Positions 1 to 8,853 of a DNA stretch of 11,354 nucleotides are shown piece by piece (position 1 is the first letter of the stretch; each line of letters starts with the position of its first letter). The DNA lies in the NCBI GenBank assembly GCA_016938095.1, contig JAFGVG010000082.1:1-11354 (forward strand), given 5' to 3'. The stretch comes from Bacteroidales bacterium. Lineage in GTDB: Bacteria > Bacteroidota > Bacteroidia > Bacteroidales > UBA10428. Under the pieces are notes generated by a model, which saw only the letters and a program-made list of their open reading frames with translations, did not search any database and had not been told where the DNA came from. The translations under genes and the position numbers were made by a program.

Positions 1-1623
1 ACCGGCGAAGATAAGTATTACACCATTGAGAACGACGTCATCAGAATGGTCATTTCTGCCAAAGGCGGACGGCCTTATGCTGTTGAAATTAAACAATATA
101 AAACCTTCGATCACAAGCCTGTGATACTTTTCACCGGCGATTCCACCCGTTTCGGACTTACCTTTTACGACCAAAACAAACCCATTTCCACCAGCGACAT
201 GTACTTTGCCGCGGCTGACACGCTGGCACACGATGCCACCAAAAAAGCCGACAGCCTGGTTATGCGACTTGCCGTTTCGGACAACCGGTATATCGAATAC
301 CGCTACACGCTTGAACCAGGCAGTTACATGGTCAAATTTGCATTGCAGCTGGCCGGAATGAACGACATTGTTACCCGCGATCCTGCAGCAATTGACATGA
401 ACTGGGAAATTTATGCCCGTCAGCACGAACAGGGAAGGTCAAATGAAAACCAGTACACCGCGCTCTATTTCCGGCACTATAAGGAAGATGTTGACTTCTT
501 CAGGGGACGCCAGAGCAAAGATGTCCAGGAAATGGATATACCCACGCAGGTGGAATGGTTTGCTTTTAAAAACCAGTTTTTCTCGTCGGTATTGATTGCC
601 GAATCGGCATTTTCCAGTGCCCTGCTCCAATCCACCAGCCTGCCCGACGAAGATAAACACCTGAAACACTTCAGTGCCGAGGTAGGTGTGCCTTTTCAAC
701 GGCTCGAAAACGAAACCATACGAATGAAAATGTTTTTCGGCCCCAATAAGTTTAAGCTGCTGAAAAAGAATTACAGCGAATATAAACTGGAAGACTTGGT
801 TTCAATGGGAAAAAGCATCATTCGTTGGATCAACCAATATGTGATTATTTCCATATTCGATTGGCTGAGCCGGTTTATTGGGAATTTTGGCATCATTATT
901 CTGCTGCTCACCATTATTATTAAAATAGGTCTGATTCCGCTAACCTATAAATCGTACCTCAGCCAGGCCGGAATGAAGGTGTTAAAGCCTCAGATCGACG
1001 AGCTTGCTGTGAAATACCCTAAAGGCAAGGAACTCGAGCGTCAGCAGGCCACCATGGCCCTTTACAAGAAAGCCGGGATAAGCCCCATGGGTGGCTGCCT
1101 TCCCATGTTATTGCAGTTTCCCATACTTTTCGCCATGTTCAGGTTCTTCCCCACCTCCATCGAATTGCGTCAGGAGAGTTTCCTTTGGGCCACAGACCTT
1201 TCGACCTTTGACTCCATCTTTTCGTGGGATGCGGTGATTCCCATTCTCAGCAATATATACGGCAATCACGTCAGCCTTTTCACACTGCTGATGACGGCAT
1301 CCACCATTATTCAAATGAAGATGAGTGATACAGCAGGCTCCACACAGCAGATGCCCGGCATGAAAAGCATGATGTACATGATGCCCATCATGTTCCTGTT
1401 TGTGCTGAACAAATTTCCGGCCGGTCTTAACTATTATTACTTTTTGGCCAATGTCATCACCATCGGGCAGAATTACCTGTTCAAACAATTTGTGAATGAA
1501 AAGGAAATATTGCGAAAAATAGAGGAAAAGAAAGCAAAGCCTGTAAAGAAGTCGAAGTGGCAGCAGCGTATTGACGATATGAACAAAAAAGCCCAGGTCC
1601 AGCAAAAAGGAAGAAAAAGATAG
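1..1623 (+). CDS. yidC: Membrane protein insertase YidC, partial (5' end outside window)
   Basis: Inserts and folds inner-membrane proteins, alone or with the Sec translocon. The reading frame is open from base 1, and the codons before the first ATG (base 46) already read as YidC (YYTIENDVIRM), so that ATG is internal. 540 residues are visible; related proteins are usually a little over 600, so the first transmembrane anchor and early periplasmic part are missing. Visible residues 1 to about 270 form the large periplasmic beta domain. The conserved insertase core follows: a hydrophobic helix at about 296-316 containing Lys308, which I infer sits where the hydrophilic-groove Arg/Lys of the family lies; a charged cytoplasmic hairpin; the GISPMGGCLPMLLQFPILFAM helix region; and two further helices ending near the LNYYYFLAN motif. 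The tail is very basic (many Lys/Arg), as expected for a ribosome-contacting C-terminus. lysA follows after 12 bp, so co-transcription is likely. Identification is firm. Confidence 0.97.
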   Translation, partial: TGEDKYYTIENDVIRMVISAKGGRPYAVEIKQYKTFDHKPVILFTGDSTRFGLTFYDQNKPISTSDMYFAAADTLAHDATKKADSLVMRLAVSDNRYIEYRYTLEPGSYMVKFALQLAGMNDIVTRDPAAIDMNWEIYARQHEQGRSNENQYTALYFRHYKEDVDFFRGRQSKDVQEMDIPTQVEWFAFKNQFFSSVLIAESAFSSALLQSTSLPDEDKHLKHFSAEVGVPFQRLENETIRMKMFFGPNKFKLLKKNYSEYKLEDLVSMGKSIIRWINQYVIISIFDWLSRFIGNFGIIILLLTIIIKIGLIPLTYKSYLSQAGMKVLKPQIDELAVKYPKGKELERQQATMALYKKAGISPMGGCLPMLLQFPILFAMFRFFPTSIELRQESFLWATDLSTFDSIFSWDAVIPILSNIYGNHVSLFTLLMTASTIIQMKMSDTAGSTQQMPGMKSMMYMMPIMFLFVLNKFPAGLNYYYFLANVITIGQNYLFKQFVNEKEILRKIEEKKAKPVKKSKWQQRIDDMNKKAQVQQKGRKR

Positions 1624-1635
1624 TCATTACAGCAT

Positions 1636-2874
1636 ATGAAACTTGTAAATAACCGCTACCAGCTCGACGGAATAGATGTAGTTGAACTGGTTGAAAAATA
1701 CGGCTCACCCGTTTACGTTTACCAGACCTCACGCATGAAGCAGCAATACGAAAAAATGCTGCATGCCTTCAGGGATATCCCGGTAAAAATCAATTTTGCC
1801 TGTAAAGCTTTGAATAACCTCAATGTTATGAGCTTTTTCAGGAAGCTGGGCAGCGGCCTCGATGCTGTTTCCATACAGGAAGTGCAGCTTGGCCTGAAGG
1901 CCGGTTTCAAACCCTCTGACATTATTTTTACCCCAAACTGTGTATCCATCGAGGAAATCACCGAAGGTGTTAAACTGGGTGTACGTATCAATATTGACAA
2001 CATATCCATTCTTGAGCAGTTCGGCAACCTTTACGGCAGTAAAGTGCCGGTTTGCATCCGCATCAACCCGCATATCATGGGTGGCGGTCACGAAAAGATA
2101 TCCACCGGCCATATCGATTCAAAATTCGGCATTTCGGCATACCAGCTTCCCCATGTTCACCGCGTGGTTGAGGCTACCAACATTAAGGTCGAAGGATTGC
2201 ACATCCACACCGGCTCTGATATTCTCGATGTGCAGGTTTTTCTGCGTGGCGCCGAAATCATTCTCGAGGCAGCCAAAAGTTTTCCGGATTTGCAGTATGT
2301 CGACTTCGGCAGCGGTTTCAAGGTGCCTTATAAACCCGATGATTACCACACCAATATTGATGACCTGGGTAAAGAGCTTACCAAACGTTTCAAAAAGTTT
2401 TATAAGGAATACGGGCGCGAAATAACCCTCATCTTCGAACCCGGCAAGTTCCTGGTAAGCGAATCAGGATTCTTTTTTGCACAGGTGAATGTGGTGAAAC
2501 AAACCCTGTCGACGGTTTTTGCAGGGGTCAACACCGGACTGAATCACCTGATCCGCCCTATGTTTTACGATGCTTACCACCACATTGTAAACGTTTCCAA
2601 CCCCAAGGGGAAACTCAGGATTTATACCGTGGTGGGGTATATTTGCGAAACCGATACATTTGGCTGGAATCGCAAGCTGAATGAAGTTCGTGAAGGCGAT
2701 TACCTGGCCTTTTTGAATGCAGGAGCCTATTGTTTTACCATGTCATCGAATTACAATTCGCGATTGCGCCCACCCGAAGTGTTGATTCACGAGGGTAAAG
2801 ATTACCTTATCCGTGAACGCGAGACCCTCGACGATGTGCTTAAAAACCAGGTCATTCTCGATCTCAAGGTTTAA
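1636..2874 (+). CDS. lysA: Diaminopimelate decarboxylase
   Basis: PLP-dependent decarboxylase converting meso-diaminopimelate to L-lysine and CO2, the last step of lysine synthesis, in the cytoplasm. The 412 residues fit fold-type III decarboxylases: an alanine-racemase-like barrel followed by a C-terminal beta domain. Lys57 in NFACKALNN is the expected PLP Schiff-base lysine. HIHTGSD and FGSGFKVPYK are phosphate/substrate loops, FEPGKFLVSESG is the PLP-phosphate-binding EPG motif, and CETDTFG (Cys337) supplies the partner-subunit active-site cysteine. GAYCFTMSSNYNSRLRP is the usual C-terminal signature. The related carboxynorspermidine decarboxylase was considered because polyamine genes lie nearby, but the CETDTF and GAY...YNSR motifs favour LysA. 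The ATG lies 12 bp after the yidC stop with no Shine-Dalgarno sequence, which is normal in this phylum. The sequence reads intact. Confidence 0.95.
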   Translation: MKLVNNRYQLDGIDVVELVEKYGSPVYVYQTSRMKQQYEKMLHAFRDIPVKINFACKALNNLNVMSFFRKLGSGLDAVSIQEVQLGLKAGFKPSDIIFTPNCVSIEEITEGVKLGVRINIDNISILEQFGNLYGSKVPVCIRINPHIMGGGHEKISTGHIDSKFGISAYQLPHVHRVVEATNIKVEGLHIHTGSDILDVQVFLRGAEIILEAAKSFPDLQYVDFGSGFKVPYKPDDYHTNIDDLGKELTKRFKKFYKEYGREITLIFEPGKFLVSESGFFFAQVNVVKQTLSTVFAGVNTGLNHLIRPMFYDAYHHIVNVSNPKGKLRIYTVVGYICETDTFGWNRKLNEVREGDYLAFLNAGAYCFTMSSNYNSRLRPPEVLIHEGKDYLIRERETLDDVLKNQVILDLKV

Positions 2875-2907
2875 TCCGCTATAGGGCTAAGGTATTTGAT
2901 GCCCGTT

Positions 2908-5900
2908 TCAGATAAACCGGTTAATTACACCTGTAAAATCATTTGGTTTAATGGGTTTCGAAAGATAATCCTGAAATCCGGCCTGCATAAAGTAATTCCT
3001 GTCCTCGGGCCTGGCATAGGCCGTGAGCGCGATGATCACCTGTTCGGGATGTTTTTCCCTGATGATTTTGGTAGCTTCAAAACCATCCATCACGGGCATT
3101 TTTATATCCATCAACACCAGGTCGAAATGAATACCCGACGATAACAGCTTCACCGCTTCGAGACCATTCTCGGCCCAATGAACCTCTGTCCCCATGCGTT
3201 TTAACACCTTGCTGATATACAAAAAATTGGCCCGTTCATCCTCTACCACAAGCACTTGTTTGCCTGCCGTTTTCTCTGAATCGTGGATAAGCCTGACAGG
3301 TTTCTCCTTTTGATTTTCACCGGTGTGTGGATGATAAGGAAGAATCAGGGTAAAGACCGATCCATGACCGAAAGTTGACTCAACCGTTAGGCTCCCACCC
3401 AGCAAATTTGCCAGTGCCCGTGAGATGGCGAGTCCAAGCCCGGTTCCCCTGAAGAGGGAATTGGTTTTCTCCTCACTTTTCCGGAAACGTTCAAAAATTT
3501 TATCCTGCTCGTTTTTGCGGATGCCAATGCCTGTATCGCTGACATAAAAATGCAGGCTTTCGTCTTTCATCCGCAACCCCAGTTCAATATTTCCCTCCTC
3601 GGTAAATTTATAGGCATTGTTCAGCAAATTGGTAAGGATCTGCTTAATCCTGACCCTGTCGGAATTAATGCGGATATCGAGGTCGTGCACTTCGTTATTA
3701 AGCTTTACATTCAGCCCGCTTTTTTTGTTCATCAGCGAAAATGCCGAATACAAATGATCGAGCAACTCGTTCACTTGGAGTGTCTCCTTTCTAATGTTAA
3801 GCTGATTGGCCTCAATCAGTGATAAATCGAGAATATCATCGATCAGTACCAGTAGAATTTCAGAATTCGCGTTGATCACATCAATGAATTCATCTTTTTC
3901 AGCCGGATCAATGGAATCGTCTTTCAACAGGTTGGAAAATCCCACAATGGCATTCATGGGAGTGCGGATTTCATGCGACATATTGGCCAGAAAGGCCGAT
4001 TTCAGCCGGTCGGATTCTTCGGCCTTGTGCAAGGCAATTTCCAGGTCCCGGGTTCGTTCTTCGACCATTTGCTGCAGGTGTGAACGGTGTTCCTCCAGTT
4101 CGGCGTTCTGCTGCAGTATTTCATTACCCATATTCGCGAGCATTTCATTCTGCGCTGAAATTTCCTCGTTTTGCTGAAGAAGTTCCTCGTGCTGGCTTTT
4201 CATTTCCTCATTGGCGGCGTTGAGTGCACCGGTGCGCTCATTCACCAATCCTTCGAGCAGCAACTTTTGCTGTTTCAGTCCGAATGTCCGTGTCAGGTGA
4301 ACCACAACAACCAATGCCACTAAAGACAGAAAAATCAATAACCTGAAAAGCCAGGTGCTCCAGAAAGGTGGTTTAATGTGAACCGATAGCGCCTGTCCGG
4401 TATGGTTCCAAACCCCATGGCTGTTTGAAGCAATCACCCTGAAAACGTATTTGCCAGGGCGAAGATTCGGGTAAAAGGCTGTTCCTGTTCGTGAACCCCT
4501 TATCCAGTCTGGATCATAACCTTCGAGCCGGTAGGCAAACTGGTTTCCCTCGGGGTTGATGTAGCTTAGCGCAGCAAAGGCGATGGAAAGATTCGATTGC
4601 TTGTGATTCAGCTTTATGGATTTAACATACGGGATCGTTTTTTTTATTATTGCACCATGGGTATCGGGACTGAGCGGTACGTCGTTCACGCGCACAGCGG
4701 TAATGAAAACCCGGGGAGGAACAGTATCATCCGTAATCTGCATGGGATTAAAAACCAGTATGCCCTTTGCAGTACCAAAGTACATCTGTCCGTTCTCCCC
4801 CGATAAACCGACAGTGGGATTGAATACGAGATAGTGAATGCCGTCGGACCTGCCATACGATTTATAGGTACCTGTTTGCGGATCAAAACGCAGTATACCC
4901 GCGTTGGTGCCCAGCCACAGGTATCCTTTTGCATCCCTGAGAATTTTGGTTACCTGGAAATTTGCATTGTTTTCCTGGTAAGGATAAGCCTTTACTGTTC
5001 CCGACGCAGGGTTGTACCAATGGAGGGTGCCCGTTGATCCAACCCACAGGCATCTTTCCTTGTCTTCGAAAAGATCATATATTAATACGTTCGATGCTTC
5101 CCTTCCGCTTGCGTCAACAAGCTTAATGCGTTTAAACTTTCCCTGCCGGTCGTCATAATAACTGAGTCCGTTGTTTGTACCCACCCATATCTGTCCGCGA
5201 CTGTCTTCCAGAATTTTAAACACCATATTGCCGCTTAGCGTGGTTGTATCGTTCGGCACAGGACTAAACTGCCTGGTTTTGCGAGCCACCGGATCGTACA
5301 TGATTAATCCGTTCGTCATTTGCGCAAACCAAAGCCTGTTTTTGCGGTCCTTGAACAGGCGTATGGACTCCTGAGCCTGCGGCATAAAAGGCAATCCAGT
5401 ATCTGCCACTGCTTTTACCAGCTTTTCCGACGCCTTGTCATAATAATACAATCCGTTTCGCCAGGTACATATCCAAAGCCTGCCAGTATCCTCGTTGTAA
5501 ACATCGTATATGGAGAAATCTCCCATCTCCGGCAGAAAGGGTTCAACGGTAAAGCCACTGGGGTTGAAAACAAACAGTCCTTTATTATCTGTACCGGTAA
5601 TGATACGGCCATCGGGTAATTTAGTAAGGCTATAGATCGAATGATTTGCGTGCCTCAAATATTCAAATCCAACCAGGTCAGTTAACAGGTTAAAACGCAG
5701 GGTATTTTTACTCAATACACTAATGCCGTTGTCGAAACTGCCAATCCAGATCACATCATCATGAGACCTGCATATGACGGATAAGCGGTCGCTTCCCGGA
5801 CTGAAAGGATTATAGGGACTACTGGCTATATTTTTTATACTGCCGTTCTTTTCGTTGTACCATAAAAGTCCGCTGTTATGCGTGGTGAACAGGAAAGAGC

Positions 5901-6780
5901 CCTTCTCGTATTCAATCATGCCGGTGAGGAAAACAAAAATTGAAACATCCTTTTTATCGGGGAAAAGGTTAACCGTTCTGAGTTTTTTGTCTGACGGATT
6001 GTACCGGAATGCTTCCCATCCGCTAAGAAACCAGACATGGTTGCTACTGTCGATATATAGGTGAGGCATGGTATATAGGGCCAGTCCAAAAATTCTCCCC
6101 TGGTTAACGCGTATGTTCTCAAAATGCCCCGTTTGGGGATCACGGTAAATCATCAAACCATCTGCAGAAGATAGCCATATGCCACCTCGCCTGTCTTCGG
6201 CAATAGAAGTGATGTCATTACTTCCGATGCTTTTTACATCAGTTGAATCATGCAAAAAACGGGTAAAAGAACTGTCTGTTCGGTTAAAACGCATCAGTCC
6301 TCCGCCATATGAGGCAAACCAAAGGTTCTTTTCCTTGTCTTCGAGGATATCGAGCACAATATTACCGGAGAGGCTTTCCTGATCGTCGGGGTTATAACGA
6401 AACCTTTCGCTGTGGCCGGTTTCCTTATTCATCCATACCACCCCGTTTACGTCATTAACGAACCAAATACCTTTATAGCTGTCTTCGCAAATGCACCCGG
6501 TACTTTGCAATATACCTACCGAAGTATCCCTGATTTGCTGATAATAATCGATAAAATTTCTTCCATCGAAGCGATCAAGGCTTCCCTCTCCGCCAAACCA
6601 CATGAATCCGTCGCGGTCCTGGTAAATACACCGGATATCATCAGACAATAATCCTTCGCGCGTGGTAATGTGCCTGAATCGGAGTGCATTCTCCTGGGAA
6701 AAACCATCTACTATGCAAAAAAAGGAAAGAATTGCTGCACACACAAAACCGGCACCATGAGATTGGCAGGCTTTTTTCAT
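2908..6780 (-). CDS. Hybrid sensor histidine kinase/response regulator with periplasmic propeller and Y_Y_Y domain
   Basis: Membrane phosphorelay sensor of 1290 residues. Visible order: signal peptide (about 1-28, ending FSQ); long run of two-component-regulator propeller repeats (about 30-720; recurrent LW(F/V)G..GGL and D..G.(I/L)W motifs); Y_Y_Y domain (about 725-800, FAYRLEGYDPDW); one transmembrane helix (about 808-828); about 100 residues of Gln/Glu-rich coiled coil; HisKA with H-box ANMSHEIRTPMN (phospho-acceptor His936); HATPase_c with N box (LLNNAYKF), DTGIGI (Asp1082) and GTGLGLAIS; and a C-terminal receiver with VEDE acidic pair, Asp1225 in LMDIKMPVMDG and Lys in LSKPI. The protein ends with the receiver: there is no AraC-type HTH or HPt domain, unlike the classical one-protein hybrid systems of Bacteroides. 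An upstream ATG at 6915 would add 45 residues and overlap aguB; the ATG at 6780 was chosen because it directly precedes a good signal peptide. The ligand is unknown. The gene is convergent with lysA (33 bp gap) and divergent from aguB. Confidence 0.95.
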   Translation of the reverse strand: MKKACQSHGAGFVCAAILSFFCIVDGFSQENALRFRHITTREGLLSDDIRCIYQDRDGFMWFGGEGSLDRFDGRNFIDYYQQIRDTSVGILQSTGCICEDSYKGIWFVNDVNGVVWMNKETGHSERFRYNPDDQESLSGNIVLDILEDKEKNLWFASYGGGLMRFNRTDSSFTRFLHDSTDVKSIGSNDITSIAEDRRGGIWLSSADGLMIYRDPQTGHFENIRVNQGRIFGLALYTMPHLYIDSSNHVWFLSGWEAFRYNPSDKKLRTVNLFPDKKDVSIFVFLTGMIEYEKGSFLFTTHNSGLLWYNEKNGSIKNIASSPYNPFSPGSDRLSVICRSHDDVIWIGSFDNGISVLSKNTLRFNLLTDLVGFEYLRHANHSIYSLTKLPDGRIITGTDNKGLFVFNPSGFTVEPFLPEMGDFSIYDVYNEDTGRLWICTWRNGLYYYDKASEKLVKAVADTGLPFMPQAQESIRLFKDRKNRLWFAQMTNGLIMYDPVARKTRQFSPVPNDTTTLSGNMVFKILEDSRGQIWVGTNNGLSYYDDRQGKFKRIKLVDASGREASNVLIYDLFEDKERCLWVGSTGTLHWYNPASGTVKAYPYQENNANFQVTKILRDAKGYLWLGTNAGILRFDPQTGTYKSYGRSDGIHYLVFNPTVGLSGENGQMYFGTAKGILVFNPMQITDDTVPPRVFITAVRVNDVPLSPDTHGAIIKKTIPYVKSIKLNHKQSNLSIAFAALSYINPEGNQFAYRLEGYDPDWIRGSRTGTAFYPNLRPGKYVFRVIASNSHGVWNHTGQALSVHIKPPFWSTWLFRLLIFLSLVALVVVVHLTRTFGLKQQKLLLEGLVNERTGALNAANEEMKSQHEELLQQNEEISAQNEMLANMGNEILQQNAELEEHRSHLQQMVEERTRDLEIALHKAEESDRLKSAFLANMSHEIRTPMNAIVGFSNLLKDDSIDPAEKDEFIDVINANSEILLVLIDDILDLSLIEANQLNIRKETLQVNELLDHLYSAFSLMNKKSGLNVKLNNEVHDLDIRINSDRVRIKQILTNLLNNAYKFTEEGNIELGLRMKDESLHFYVSDTGIGIRKNEQDKIFERFRKSEEKTNSLFRGTGLGLAISRALANLLGGSLTVESTFGHGSVFTLILPYHPHTGENQKEKPVRLIHDSEKTAGKQVLVVEDERANFLYISKVLKRMGTEVHWAENGLEAVKLLSSGIHFDLVLMDIKMPVMDGFEATKIIREKHPEQVIIALTAYARPEDRNYFMQAGFQDYLSKPIKPNDFTGVINRFI

Positions 6781-6791
6781 ACGGGTTGGCT

Positions 6792-6799
6792 GAAAAATA
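6792..6799 (-). promoter_or_regulatory. Possible -7 element for the hybrid sensor kinase
   Basis: On the minus strand this reads TATTTTTC, one mismatch from the Bacteroidota -7 consensus TAnnTTTG. It lies 11 bases before the chosen kinase ATG, a spacing like that of the other two -7 elements in the window. No convincing -33 box is visible, and the region is AT-rich, so chance is a real alternative. Confidence 0.35.
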
Positions 6800-6863
6800 C
6801 ATTTTAAATTACTAAATAATTCAATACAAAATACCGATGGAAGTGAATAACAAATAATTTCTC

Positions 6864-6871
6864 TACTTTTG
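6864..6871 (+). promoter_or_regulatory. -7 promoter element of the aguB-aguA unit
   Basis: TACTTTTG is an exact match to the Bacteroidota primary sigma -7 element TAnnTTTG. It overlaps the TTG codon at 6869, so a transcript from this promoter would begin downstream of that TTG and favour the GTG at 6884 as start. No clear -33 TTTG box is visible at the usual distance upstream. Confidence 0.6.
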
Positions 6872-6883
6872 ACAAAAAATACC

Positions 6884-7759
6884 GTGCAAAAGACCGACCA
6901 CATTAAGATTGGCATTCTTCAGCAAACCCGCTCCGGCGATGCCGGTTCCAACATGGCTGCTACCGTGCAGGAAATCCGCAAAGCGGCTGAAGCAGGGGCA
7001 AACATCATTTGTTTGCAGGAACTGTTTCTCACACGTTATTTTTGTTTTGAAGAAAACTACGATTATTTTACCTACGCCGAGACTGTGCCCGGCAAAACAA
7101 CCGGCACCCTGCAGCAGTTGGCAAAAGAACTGAACATTGTCATCATTGCCTCTCTTTTTGAGAAAGTGGATGCCGGTGTTTATTTTAACACTGCCGCGGT
7201 AATTGATGCCGACGGCACTTACCTGGGCAAGTACCGTAAAAATCATATACCCGACGATCCCGGCTTTTATGAAAAGTTTTACTTTACGCCGGGCGATACA
7301 GGTTACCAGGTTTTTGACACCCGGTTCGGGCGCATTGGTGTGCTGGTTTGCTGGGACCAGTGGTATCCCGAAGCTGCCCGTATTACAAGCCTGATGGGAG
7401 CGCGCATTCTTTTTTACCCCACTGCCATTGGTTGGGCAACCTCACAATCCGAAGAAGTAAATAACGAGCAATACCAAGCCTGGCAAACCATTCAACGTGC
7501 CCATGCCATTGCCAACGGTGTGCATGTTGTGGCGGTAAACCGCTGCGGGCTGGAAAACGACCTGAAGTTCTGGGGCGGTTCCTTTGTAGCCAGTCCATTT
7601 GGGAAAATCCTTTACCAATCGCCGCACCACCAACCCGACACCAGCGTGGTGGAAATAGACCTGGCCGAACCTGACTTTTACAGGGTGCACTGGCCTTTCA
7701 TGCGCGACCGCCGGGTCGACACTTACCAACCCCTGCTCAACCGTTACCTTAAACCGTAA
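6884..7759 (+). CDS. aguB: N-carbamoylputrescine amidase (nitrilase superfamily)
   Basis: Hydrolyses N-carbamoylputrescine to putrescine, CO2 and ammonia, the final step of the agmatine route to putrescine; cytoplasmic. The nitrilase-superfamily triad is visible: Glu46 (CLQELF), Lys119 (KYRKNHIP) and nucleophile Cys156 (VLVCWDQWYPEAAR). The C-terminal FMRDRRVDTY is typical of this amidase subgroup rather than general nitrilases. From the GTG at 6884 the protein is 291 residues, the usual size. An upstream TTG at 6869 would add five residues, but it lies inside an exact -7 promoter match; the next ATG would remove the first beta strand (IKIGILQQ). GTG is therefore preferred, leaving a leader of only a few bases. 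Agmatine deiminase follows after 15 bp, supporting the assignment. Confidence 0.93.
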   Translation: MQKTDHIKIGILQQTRSGDAGSNMAATVQEIRKAAEAGANIICLQELFLTRYFCFEENYDYFTYAETVPGKTTGTLQQLAKELNIVIIASLFEKVDAGVYFNTAAVIDADGTYLGKYRKNHIPDDPGFYEKFYFTPGDTGYQVFDTRFGRIGVLVCWDQWYPEAARITSLMGARILFYPTAIGWATSQSEEVNNEQYQAWQTIQRAHAIANGVHVVAVNRCGLENDLKFWGGSFVASPFGKILYQSPHHQPDTSVVEIDLAEPDFYRVHWPFMRDRRVDTYQPLLNRYLKP

Positions 7760-7774
7760 AGTCTTTCATAACGT

Positions 7775-8830
7775 ATGAATGGTATTCAAACACCCCGCGA
7801 CCTGGGTTATCGTTTCCCGGCCGAATGGGAACCCCACAGAGCTACCTGGCTTAGCTATCCGCACAACGAAGCATCGTGGCCGGGTAAAATCCATACCATT
7901 TTTCCCTATTATAACCAGTTCATTAAAGAGGTGGCAAAAGGTGAAATTGTGAATATCAATGTAGTGGATGAAGCCATGCGAACCAGGGTAAGTGAGGATC
8001 TGAGCGCGACAGGGGTAAACATGCAGAACATACAACTTCACCTCCACCCTACCAACGACGCCTGGTGCCGCGATCACGGACCGGCATTTATTATAAACCC
8101 TTTGGCAAAAGAACCAAGGGCAGTTGTTAACTGGGAATACAACGGATGGGGCGGCAAGTATCCGGCGGAACTCGATAATGCCATCCCCGGAAGAGTTGCT
8201 TCATTACTGGGAATGCCGGTTTTCAATCCGGGTATTGTCATGGAAGGCGGTTCGGTTGACTTCAACGGTAAAGGAACCATTCTCACCACCACATCGTGCC
8301 TGCTGAACAAGAACCGCAACCCCGGGCTTTCGCAGTCGGCAATAGAAGAATACCTCCTTGCCTATTATGGGGCAGAACAGGTGCTATGGCTGGGTGACGG
8401 CATCGAAGGGGATGACACCGACGGACATGTTGATGATATTACCCGTTTTGTGAATGAGGACACCGTGGTAACCGTTATGGAGCATAACCAAAACGATGCC
8501 AATTACCTGCCGCTCAAAAACAACCTCAGACTGCTGAACCGGATGCGACTTGCAAACGGAAAACCCATCAACGTCATTGAGCTTCCCATGCCGGAGCCTA
8601 TGTATTACGAGGGTCAGCGATTGCCGGTATCATATGCCAATTTTTACATTGCCAACGCGGGTGTAATGGTACCCACTTACCGTTGCAGGCAGGATGAACA
8701 GGCATTGGCCATTCTCGGCGAGCTGTTCACCGACCGGCCGGTTATCGGGCTCGACTCGGTGGAAATCATTTGGGGATTGGGCAGTTGGCACTGTCTGAGC
8801 CAGCAGGAACCGATTGCGGGCAATGGATGA
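7775..8830 (+). CDS. aguA: Agmatine deiminase
   Basis: Converts agmatine to N-carbamoylputrescine and ammonia, supplying the substrate of the gene just upstream. The 351-residue protein belongs to the Porphyromonas-type peptidyl-arginine deiminase/agmatine deiminase family and has no signal peptide, fitting a cytoplasmic agmatine deiminase. Visible motifs are the N-terminal PAEWEPHRATWLSYP; WCRDHGP (Trp97-Pro103); EGDDTDGHVDD with the catalytic-type His218; and GLGSWHCLSQQEP, carrying the expected nucleophile Cys340. The more familiar family motif is GGGNIHC; GLGSWHC is a variant keeping His and Cys. The ATG is 15 bp after the aguB stop, so the two are almost certainly one transcript. No arginine decarboxylase (agmatine source) is in the window, so it must be elsewhere or agmatine is imported. 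Confidence 0.95.
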   Translation: MNGIQTPRDLGYRFPAEWEPHRATWLSYPHNEASWPGKIHTIFPYYNQFIKEVAKGEIVNINVVDEAMRTRVSEDLSATGVNMQNIQLHLHPTNDAWCRDHGPAFIINPLAKEPRAVVNWEYNGWGGKYPAELDNAIPGRVASLLGMPVFNPGIVMEGGSVDFNGKGTILTTTSCLLNKNRNPGLSQSAIEEYLLAYYGAEQVLWLGDGIEGDDTDGHVDDITRFVNEDTVVTVMEHNQNDANYLPLKNNLRLLNRMRLANGKPINVIELPMPEPMYYEGQRLPVSYANFYIANAGVMVPTYRCRQDEQALAILGELFTDRPVIGLDSVEIIWGLGSWHCLSQQEPIAGNG

Positions 8831-8853
8831 AGTTAGCGGCAGGAAATCAGGGC

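Noticed and set aside
2896..6651. Many plus-strand ORFs of 60-123 codons opposite the hybrid kinase
   Set aside because: All are antisense to a well-supported 1290-residue protein and show no recognisable motifs.
6807..6821. AATTA-CTAAA-TAATT palindrome in the divergent kinase/aguB region
   Set aside because: Five-base arms made only of A and T in a very AT-rich stretch are expected by chance.
6781..6915. Kinase start at the upstream ATG (6915)
   Set aside because: It would place 45 extra residues before an evident signal peptide, overlap aguB and read through both predicted promoters.
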